DNA of 64,000 nt from Allacma fusca (taxonomy: Eukaryota > Arthropoda > Collembola > Symphypleona > Sminthuridae), in contig OX359249.1 in the NCBI GenBank assembly GCA_947179485.1, positions 9,362,001 to 9,426,000 on the forward strand. Direction: 5' to 3'. Shown here piece by piece: positions 50,301 to 62,300 of the stretch (position 1 is its first letter; the number at the start of each line of letters is the position of its first letter). Below the pieces are notes generated by a model. That model was not told the DNA's origin, ran no database searches, and worked only from the letters and a program-made list of their open reading frames with translations. Made by a program: the position numbers and the translations under genes.

Positions 50301-53300
50301 AAACTTGAGTTAGTATCTACCCATTCTTCCTATAGTGTAGATACTACCCAAAACTCTTTACATGTGCTCCTCTTATTTTTAACATTAAGATTCCTAGAAC
50401 AGTATTTTCTCAGTTGTCAAGTAACAAGTGAGTTCAGTCATGAGCCAGCTATTGTTAGAAACATTATATTAAGTGAGACCCAGCTCCTCAGTGGAAATCT
50501 CGAATCAAAATCCAGGGAATACTACACACACGGTTCTTCCGTAACAAAAAGTATTTCTTTATATGTTTTTTTTTGTTTGTTTGCGTGTGTGTGTGTGATT
50601 GTTTTCTATCCAGAAGCGGATACGAGATTTTTGAAAAACAAAGTTTCTCATATTGTTTTTCAATTTGAACTTATATAATAAGTGTTTGTGAAATAATATA
50701 TCGTGGATTTACAGTACTACTGATAAAAACAATGTAACATGATTACCGATTCCAAGGTTTACCATTTTGTCATTTATCCTATATAGTTACATTTAGATAA
50801 ATCCATAGTACAACAATATAACATTACTACTTGATGAGTTCTAACAATCAATAATTTCATGGAAAATATGAGATTACTCATGGATTATTTGCATGAACAA
50901 TCAGGTTAATCCTTACTCTGTCTGAAGAAACCCCATTAAATATTTTTAAATTCACAGCAGGTCTCACGCTTTTCACCTACAGCATTCTGTCGACGTAGAC
51001 CTCATCAGGAGTCGTCTTTGTTAATAATGCTAATTTCCAATGTGGTTAATTGAATTCCTTTTACCTACATAATTATGTGAACTACACTCCTTTACCTCTG
51101 TTCATCCACAACCTTTGTATTCAGAAAATGAAAAGAGACAAAATATAATAAACCCATATTAATGAGAACTATAACAATATTATATTCATTTGAACAACAA
51201 GTTACTACGTGACTTTTCGCATAACAATGAACTAGTAATGACTAAGGATAATACAGTGACTTTTAATTTCCCATGTTTTTGTACCATTAAAGTTACTTAA
51301 GAAGTATAGATACTCTAATTTTCTTTTCCTTGAAAAACACGGTGAATCATACTTTTGATTTTTGATTTATTCCTTTAAATTATTCTAAATTCAAATTATA
51401 TATTGGGTTTCGATACGACAAGCACTCCTTACTTTTTAGTACTTTTTATAGAAGACTTCTAAAAAGGTCTAAGGAACTGTGTGTTTAAGTATGTATGTAG
51501 TTCCCATCTCCCATGTGACACATTGTACTTACAGAGTACTCAAACCTCAGCTTATTTGTTGGCATAATAATTTGCTAAACTTCAAGCTACCAAGAAATAA
51601 AGGGTTATATAGCACTAATAAATGTTATCAACAAAGGGCAGAATATCAGGCTAAAACGGTTGCATTTCCTGCAGAACACAACGAAAATAATTTCATCATT
51701 GTGAGATTACAACAACTACATACATACTCAAGTGTAGATGTAGATATGAGGGGAAAATAGTTTTAATATTTTAAAGGAATGTGTGTGAAATTTTCAACTG
51801 GGAAATTTTTCATGCTCTAAGCCAAGCAAGCGTCTGTCCTATAGATGTGGGGTTGTCTGAATGACTCTGTAATCTATTCATAAAATCACTCTTGGTAACT
51901 ACCAAGTCCATTATATAAAAGTAGTGATACTGGCATAAACTTCAATAGCCCCAAGAACAACTAAATAAGTAAGTGTTCTATAGAGATGTGAATCACCCTT
52001 CCCGTAGTAGTAAGTTTATTTGATTCAGAGCTAAAAACTTCAATGAGTCGGATGCTCACATTTATTGTTCAAGTACATGAGGCATTAGGATGAGTGAGTA
52101 CATGTATACATAGATTTGGACCATGTAGTAAAATGTTTAAGAAGGAAAAGCAAAGTAGTCTGCATTTTTTACGCACACAAAGATGAACAGAGAGAAGCTC
52201 TACAGAGAGAGAGAGAGAGAGAGAGAGCAGATAAACTAGAAACGGAGGAGGGTTGCAGCCAAAGCAAACTAAAATACTCTGATTATATATTTGTAGATTC
52301 AAGAGTCAAGTCAAGTGGTCAAATATCTCCGGCGTTTAAGCAGCAGCACGAGAAATGATCAAGTATTGTTTCATATCATGTTCTAGAGACGACTAATACT
52401 GTACTGGAGCTGCCAGATGACTTATAGTGATTCCATTCAACTCTTACATGGGGTTTAATGGAGTGCGTTTTGACGTCTAATTGTTTTAATTTGTCCTAAT
52501 CCCACATTACATGTGTGATTCCATGAATTCAGTCTCCTCCATCAACCTACACTGAACTCATACGACAGCCAGACCTCGATCCATATACCGGAATCCCAAT
52601 CCCAACACCAAGAACAACAGTGTGTAGAATATATAGTAATCTGTGTGGGAAAACATTATCTGCAGCCAACTACTCACTTGACACGAAGAAGCAAATAAAT
52701 ATATAAGAATACTGTCTCCTCATTGTACACAGTATGGACATAATGTAGTAAACGATACGCACAAACTACTTGGTAGTCATCACCCCTCCGCTATGAATTT
52801 CATTTTTGATCAAGTACATAAAAATCGAGGAAGGAACAAAAAGCTGGACAGTGGAACACCTTGAATTGAATCGATAAATAAAAACTTATATGTATCTCTC
52901 CTCCTATAACTGGCACCATGAATTACAAGACGGTGACATTGACTGGAAATCGCTCGTATCTACTTTACACGGAGAAATAGATTTCTCAAGGATGACCACG
53001 TATTTTAATTGTTGACACCAGGATTAGTCACACTAGTAAGAGGAAACTGAAAAGGAAATATATAATGGAGATAAGAGTTGGTCGTGACCGAGCAAGTCTC
53101 CTCTTAGAAAGTGAGTATGAAACTGCTTGGAAACCTTTCCTTGACGGTGTTCGATACATTCCGTAATAAAGTGCCACTACTGTGAAACGAAATCAGCATT
53201 CAATATATAGTTGGTTGAGTGAAAACATAATAATTACCGGTGCAGTCATGAGTACATAGGAACAGGGAAAAAATATATACCTACATCCATTCAATCATTG

Positions 53301-56300
53301 TGCCTTGTGTTTTTCTATAGTAACTACTTCTGAACCAACGAGATAACATAAAATACCTTACGTGTAGTCGTGTCGTCGGAATCATAATACCAAAAAAAAA
53401 ATAACCTACTCTATACTACGAATGAAGACAGTAGTCTAAATGCAAACATTGAATACACATATAGAGTTAAGGAGAAATAGTCCTTACACCAAAAAATAAT
53501 TACTACTTTACCGAAACAATTGATTTTCATGTTTACAACATTATTCAAGGAAAACAAGGTTCAGAGGAGTGAGACATACTTTGTGTTGTGGCATGTCGAA
53601 ATATATGTTACATGAGGCTGTATAATTTTTAAAAAGCGGTAGCGTAAATATTCCGCCATAATGAGACTCATAATGTATTTCGGACCTGTCACGTCCATCC
53701 TACTTGTGCTCAAGTTTTTATTTTTTCTCCTATTCCTCCCAAGCCTGGTGGAGTGTCAACAAGATAGTGGGATAGTGTGGACCATTTCAAAGACCTCGTC
53801 GTGTGAAGATGAGCAACAGTTGGGTTGCCGATGTGAAACGAGTCTACTCAAGCCAAAACCTCGCACCAAAATAACATGTAGTTGCGAACAAACATCTCAG
53901 GTTAGTTACAGTTTCCACAAGCTTCATCTTCTTCTTTCAGCGTTCCTATTTAGTCAGAATTTCCATCCATTTTCCCACAGCATATAAAACTCCATGTAAA
54001 TCTCCAAGTGTATACCCAGGTTTTTCCACTGAACGTATTTAAAATATACATAAGAAGGTAGTCTATAGCTTCCTCGTATGCACCTTACTGGCATCATCTC
54101 TGAATGTATGTAATCTTGACATTTTTTCATCACTCTCTGCTTCCTCAGCTCAGGAGCTTCACAGGGTTTAAAATACCATTTCGGCTAGACTTTATTCTGG
54201 GTTTGGTTTAAGATTTTCTTTATCTACAAGGGTTTTTGAACATATATGCAACTTCGTTAAAGAGATCTTTTGGGAGTGGTGTATTCTCAATGCTGTCGTT
54301 GTAAGAATTTCTTTCTAAACGCATTCTTCTTCATCAGTCAGTTTTCTCTCTGCCTCTGCAATATATACACGACCGCGCGTACTTTTTTTTTAGCCTGGGA
54401 ATCTTTCCAAAGTGCCCCAAAACTGATAGCCTTGCTACTTTTTCATTCGGTAACTGGCACATAGGCATACATACAGACCGAGGCTGCAATGCAGTTTAGT
54501 GTCAGCATGTTCGTTTAGATTACCAATTAAGCTCTAAAAGTACATCTGTACCATAAATAGTACCCCACTGATGAATTTTACAATAAGACGTTTCAAAAAA
54601 GTGTCATAGTCTCAGATTCTTTTGTCGGCTACTACGACAGTGATTATGACACATATTAATAAGAATTGACGTCGGGTTTAGAATACCCTTTCTCTATTTT
54701 AGTACGACCCTTAGAAAAATCGATAAACATTGGTCCCAGTACATGCATTCATTCAGTCCAGATAGTAAAATTAGTGGACACCAGTCAAAGTTTCTATAAC
54801 TATCAGACTGTATAGGCTCCCTTTCTCCTGTCGTTGTCAGCTTGTCACAATCATTTCCTACACCAGCTATGTATACTCACACATGTATATACATATAAGA
54901 TATCTATCTATACCATAATTATAGTCCGTCTGACTCAGACACTCAGAGGACATTACACATTCCTACTGCACATACTTGGAGCTTTATGAAATGTGCTCAA
55001 CTAATTGAACATTATTGTTTGGAGTGTTAAACTGCAGGATTATATGTGCCTATATATGCTCGGCACGTTATAGTCGACGTCATGATCTCAAACTCCCTCC
55101 TGTCCCCACAGCTCCTACAATATCAATAATATCATCTCGCGTCTCAGCCAAAGCAATACATCCCACAATTAAAATGGTGTCAATGACAGGAAGTGAGCAA
55201 CAATAATAAATTCCAAAGGCATGCTTCCGTGGCGTTAAAATAATAAAAAAATCATTTTTCGGGCACCAATCTTTTCTTTTACTGTCATTAGTTACGCATC
55301 CACACGGTAAAAAGGATTTATGGAACTGAAAGATTTTAGATGGGACGAGTATTGGCCCAGCCTGCCAAGTTATCCTCAATCCTCATGAATAGAAATATCC
55401 TATGAATTTGAACGCTAGAGAAGGCAACTTAATTACCAGGACTAAATGAGTGAGCAGCTCAAGTTAGGTCGTTATTTGATTAAAAGATCCTGTAATTAAA
55501 TACCCTCTTATGATTAGATTACACTACATTTCTTTTCACTATTTCAATGCTGCAGGAATCTCCCAATCTCTCTCAAGTAGTAAAATATCGAGGCTAACAT
55601 ATTTTTTATAAATGGTCTTAATCTGTATTAGATATTAGATGATGCTTCGGAGTTGTTGACACAACATAAGCGCGGCGGGCTCTCACATTTAGGATATCCT
55701 TCATACAAAATTTAATGGTGTACTCACTCAATGTACTGCAGACCATGAATGCGTCGCGGAAAATAATTTTAAAATCAGAGTCTCAGTAAGTCAAGTTAGG
55801 GAGAACTAAGCAAGTGTTAACCTGTTAACCAACTATGACATGCTGACAACTTCCCTTGAGTCAGACATGAATTGCAAGGGAAAGTTAATTATTTAATATT
55901 TCCGTACGAGCACTTCCAAATTAAACTAAAACACGCTATTTAAATGCAAATATGGAACAAAATATTCCTATTCTTCCTTCTTTCCATCCTATATGCGGGA
56001 CCAGCTCTAGTTTCCGGCAGATATTATAACACTAGTTCATCCATCATCGATCCAAACCTATTTCTCTCCTTTAAAGCAGCTAATGTTTTATGCACACTAA
56101 TCGTTTTACAAGCAACGAAAGACCTGATAGCGTTTATGACATTCCCTTAATTACTCATGCATCTATTTCAGAATTCATGACTTTATGTAGATATGGTGTA
56201 ACTTCATTTAAAGTCAAAAACCCTGCTTGAAATGTAATATTAAGTTATAATCCATCAAATATTACTCTTTGGGAGAAGGATATGTAAAATAACAGTATTT

Positions 56301-59300
56301 GCGCTTTTGAAATCCAAATTATCAGTAAAAAAAATTATGATTGATTGATTTAATTTTAATAAATATTTTTCAGGTTCAGGTGGTCAACTTGTATGGTTTG
56401 CGGGAACAACCAGAGACTTATGCTCGCGATGTTACTTGGCGTATAGAAGACTGTCTGGACGTTACAGTTAATGGCAAAGTTTTACCTTACGTTACTGGTG
56501 CACATTTAACGCTTGAATTCGTCAACATCTCTTCACTTCAACTACGGGAGGATGCTTTTGAGAACAGTTTAGGTATTTCTATATTTCAGAATATTTCTTA
56601 CTAAACTAGTTATTTTCGACTACTTAGTTTCTTCATTATGAAATTAAACCGGTTCTCAGACAACAGGTTGTGTGATATAAATGACGGCTATTAATATATG
56701 TTCATTTTGTTCATATAGTGAACCACAGGTTTAGTTTTCGTGTGTATGAAAGGGGCTGAACGATGATGTAATGAGATATTTTCTTTCCACTAATAACAGG
56801 AAATATTTTTACATACTTATATATGAATATGTGTTCCAGGGTCTCCAACAACTCCTCCTCTAGATAAAAGTGTTGAATTCGAAAGATGCAATATTCTTGA
56901 GATTCCAGCAAAGGCTTTTCCCTCCAACTTAGAACGGATTGAGTTCATAGATTGTAAAATTGGCTCCATACTTTCACACTCATTCAAGCAGCTCTACATG
57001 AATGAAATGATTTTCAAGAACACGGAAGTGAATGACATTGAGCCAAATGCATTCTATCAAGACTTAGTAAACTGGATTGCGAAGAATTCCACATTCAAGC
57101 ATATTCAAACTAATGCAATAACAGGTGGGATTCGTCATATGAATTGGACGGGCTGTATTATCGAAAACATGGAGGAGAATAGCATCAATGCACTTATAGG
57201 TCACTCATTATTTGAGGAAAGCCATTTCTACAGGGTTCAGTCAAATGGGCTCACAATCAAGGAATGGACTTCCCTTTCCTTCATCAATAACACTTTCCAT
57301 CGTGTAAATAACAGTGCCATTGACTTAACTCAACGTTCTGATGCTGCCGTAACTGCTGTAATTAAAGGGAATGTGTGGCTTGAACCAGAACCAAATTTTA
57401 TCATAACAGGACAAGTAGATAGTGTCATTGCTTCCGTAGAAAATAATACATTCACTGAAGTCTGTGAATGTGGAAAAACGTTTACACCCATGGTGACCAT
57501 TGAGGGTTCAAAGCAATGGTTTGTCAAAGAACTCTTGAGAAATAGCCGCTGTCCTATAAGTGAAAAAGCGACTGAGTGCCTAGAACGTAATGACACATTT
57601 CTTTACTTCGACGAATTGGACCTACTTTGTGACGCTTTCCCATGTATGAAGGGATTGCAACCCATGAGTGAGATTTTTCCGCCTCAACTACCTGACCGCC
57701 TTCGTATTTTAGCCATATTTATTGGAACACTTGCGGGTGCTATTGTTGTGTCCCTCCTAATAACTATGTGTGTCTACATGCTCCGTCGACAACCCACGAC
57801 TAAAAGAAATGAGACTTCCGATATTACTAAATCATTCGGTGGTCCACAAGACTTTGCTGATGTCGTGTACCAAATTTCCCAAGCTCCGCCTCTTCGGCCA
57901 AGGTCAACACTTTTTGAAGACGTCGAGATGGAAGACAAAGGAGTGCAAACCATGCCCAATGAGTTGAGTACCGATGTTCTTGAGGGACTTCGTGAGAAGC
58001 TCTCTCGACCTGACTCTTTCTGGGATGCTAAAGAAACCATAGATCACCTGTATGGGCTCATTCAAGTCCGCGAACAATCGTCTAATAACACTCTCTCTAG
58101 TCCTCCGGATGTGACGATGTGTAACACCACCGGAACTCCGACTCACAAGTATTCAACCACGTTTTTACCTTCGAATCACGACAGAAAGTTGACATCTGCA
58201 TCCTTATCTCACAACCCTACGAACAATTCACGATATGCTGCAATAAGACAGAAACCAAAGACTGCAACCTTATGTGAGTATCGTGACCCATCTGACTCTC
58301 AAGTTCACATATACTCCGAGCTCAATCACCAACCGAGTCAACAACGACAGTCTCATCTTCGTGGTCTGACTCTCCCAGTAGTCTGTGAATACAATGAACC
58401 AAAAGATGTTCAAACTCATGTCTACGCTGAGTTAATGAATTTACATAAACCTGTGGCAGTAGACTTGCAAAATAAAGGAGAAACTTCTCAGTCCACCACA
58501 CCACAAAAATCGAATATCTCTTCCAATAATTCCATCCGAAGACCACTACCAGATATTCCATCGATTTCAAAAGTGCAATAATGTTTTTGCCCTAATACAG
58601 GAACGACACCTTGCAATATACATTATACATACATATAATGTTGTTTGACATTTACGAAAATGTATTCTTCCCTCAGCGTATTTATTTTATACAAATCATA
58701 TCTTACATAAGTATTGACTTTTTTTAGCACACACAGTTGCTAAGGGATTGATTCTGTATTTTGAGTGCGAATGTAAAGTGAAAGTAGAAGTATAGAGTAA
58801 GCACTTGTGATATATATAAAGCTGAGCTTGGTACGAAAAACTTGGTAAATCCCCTTATTCCTATTTATGCAAAAAAAGCACCCACTAAACCGTATGATTT
58901 ATCACAATCTGATTCAAAATGTTTGTTTAGTGTGTCTTAAGGATTGCTTCATTTTTAGCTGTAGGGCGGTATGTTCTTCGCAAATACTATTTCATAGATA
59001 CGTTTTCACTTGATCATAGTACATAGTTAAATATAAGTTATGCTAAAAATTGTCAACGACTGACTTATATGACGGTTACAAAGAGTAACAAGCTGAATTT
59101 TTCAATAAAGTTTACATGACAATCAAAAACAAAACGTATAAGCCTGCAATGATCCTTCTGTCTCTATTTCAGTTTTTACGGCCAAGCATACATTTCTACC
59201 ACACACACTGTTACCAGGAGACCATATAAACACAATACATTATCACAGCATCAGAAACAGAAGATGAGCATTATTACAAATCTCTCTCCAGGTCACACTT

Positions 59301-62300
59301 AAATACACTATAGTAATTGCAGTAGTAATCGTATATTAGGAAACCACGACGCCCCACATTTGTACCAATACATTTCAAAAAAGAAACGCATTTTTACCTA
59401 ATTATATGATCAAACCCCACAGAAAATTGTGCTAACTTTTCAATATTCACTTCCGTGAGTTATTATTTCAGCTACGTTTACAACACATTGTAAATAGAAA
59501 GCAGATATGCATAGAACTGCTGTGAACATTAAGCCTCATGACAATTTCACCACAAAACTATCTATAAGTTGGTTTGTCAAGCAGAAACTGACTTGAAAAA
59601 TTGAAATCAAAATTATGATCAATTGGAAAATGTGAAACGTTTGGTTGTGATTCTCAATTTACGCATTAATATAAAAATTTATGCAAAATAGACAGTTAAG
59701 TTATAAGTTAATCATACTGGTAGCATTGGAGCTCAGCTAGCCATTTACATTGACCGTACCCACGAATTCCCTATCCATTTCCTTGACGCTGCAACACCTC
59801 AACCAATACAGTATTGCCTTTACTACATTAGCCCTACCTACACCTAACATGTACTTATACATACATTCAGACATGTTATATACATATACATATTTCTACC
59901 TTCATGTACCTTAAAGGTCACTTTCCCTATAATAAAAACTACTAAGGAGCTAAAATAATACTCAGATTTCATATAAATGAAATTAACATATGTACAGAAT
60001 AACAGATGAATGTTCAGGCATTTTTCCACATACTGCAAAAAATAGTATAGAAATCGTGCTTTAAAATAAAAATCCATGAATTTCTGAGGCCCAGCCCCAC
60101 GCACATAGTCCCTTAAGGCTACAAGAAAGCAGGTAGGCATTACAAGGCTTCTTCTATATAGTAAGTTTAACAAGTTGATTTGAGTCAACTGCATCAATAC
60201 ATAAGTATGTATGTATAATATTTGTATGTGATGCTTTTTATCAGTATAAACGCAGATACAAACTTCATGCGGTTAAAAACCATGAAATATAGTTAGAACC
60301 TCTGCCAAAGTTGTGTCATAATTGACTGATGCCTATTTTTAAATGTTCGAATACAGTTTTCCATGTCAAGTTTCAAAATCCTTATTTCTCGATTTTCAGC
60401 TTGAGGCGATGGTTTTATTATATGGCTGCTGGTAGTCATAAATTCCTAACGCGTGAATAATATAGCTTGAGTGTCTGGTTTCCCCAGATTCAGATGCATG
60501 AGTAGAACTGTGGTTAAAAAATAAAATGAAGAAAACAGCATAATTAATAGAAGCATAGTTTACGTCTACAGGGATACACGTTCTATATAGACAGCGCAAA
60601 CAATGAGATGACTTCACGTAAGTAAACACAAAATCAAAATACAATACAACGCTTCCAGCTTCAAATTAAAGTAAAAGAACTAAAACACACAGCTACATAA
60701 CCATTCCATGAGACGCTCAAAGTTCAAGCAGTGTTTAAAAGTGAGAGAGATGAGTCTGAGGAACTGAAGCAGGTTGTGTGTATATTTGTAAACTTCTAAC
60801 ATTACCGACCAACTCGAAGGGCTTAATTGCTCAAATCTCAAATAACATGGAACATATTGAGTTACTTGGTCGGAACTGAGCGCTATAGGGAGCCGAGCCA
60901 CCCCAACACTTCCTCAGTTTTAGTAAACAATTCAACCACGAGAAATATGGATACATTTGTACCAATTGATTCCCAATCCCAATAAAAGCATGAGGCGTAA
61001 AAGTTAAACAGCCACACACCACATGACATGCCGTGGTATTTCTGAGCAAGTTACCTTCTCATCGTAACGTTACAATCGTGAAGGGGTTTCTTATTTACTT
61101 CTCATTTCTCCTTTTGAAATCTCAGTTGTTTATGAACGGGATGTTATAAACAATAAATTACGTAATGCTTAGTCTATATACATACTGTAAGGATAATTAC
61201 CCAAGTAAAGCTCCGGCAAAAAATCTTTCATGAGCCGATTGATGAAACTTAAGTATATCGTGTTCCATACTCCGAAAAATCCAAAAACTAGCAACAGGTT
61301 ACATGTACAGAGGATGCAGCAAGCTGTAGGTTTGGGAACGTGTCATTAATTTGATACAAAGAGTGACTTACCTTAAGGGAACAATGCCGTCTAAGGCTTC
61401 CTGAACAGTTGGAAAATACTCCAAGCCAATACCCTTCGCAAAAAGTGAGTGATGTTTGACACATGTCTCAATGAGCTTCTCATCAAAGGAACTTGACTCC
61501 ATGTTTGACTCAACCTCTTCCGCTGCAATGCCAGCAAGTAAAACAATAATTTTCCTCTCAAGACAATCCGGGTGTGCATAGTAAAGAAGTAATAAAATTA
61601 ATTTCGTCGGATATTTACATGCACAGTTAAATAATCAACCCATTAGTGAGCATATCATTAACCAAAATAACTTCCATCAACAGACCTGAAACAGGAGGAA
61701 GTACAAGATCCTTTTTGATTAGTTGATGGGCACAAAAACCACCCAAGTAGGCTAATTCCATTTCCAGTCTTGCCATGCCCGAACAATTCTTCCACTCAAA
61801 ACCGGAAACAAGGCACCGAAACCCGAAATACTCTTTCCTTTCCAATCTTACAAAGTCGGAAGCCGTTTCCAACGAAAAAAGTACTTCGTTTCCTATTGCA
61901 AAACATTGTACATATACAGTAAACATGAAACATTTGTTATCCACTCCACAGTGTGGTTCTCAAAAACCAGACAGATGCGAGCACAACAGGGGTAAATAAA
62001 TACGGGAATCCCTAGTAAAAATTCTAAACTGACATGAAGATTTATATACCTGGCAGTATTAAAGTTTTCTGAGGCCAGATATCTCCGTGAAATCTCTCCA
62101 TGAGTGGAATGTATGATGCTAATGTATCGGAATCATCGCTTGGCTCGCAGTGTGAAATATCTTTACCATATGGAATGTACATTTGTACACTATCTTCTGA
62201 TTGAGCAGTATGACATCTCGGATCAAATTCAACAGCAATTCTTTGAACTGAAGGTGGAAATGTAACTCTGCAAGGCATTATCCCATAATGTTATTGGCAT

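Noticed and set aside
57330..58570. Minus-strand open frames opposite the nested gene's last exon
   Set aside because: They are shadows of the plus-strand 579-residue coding exon and are not needed for the continuous PHR ligase protein.
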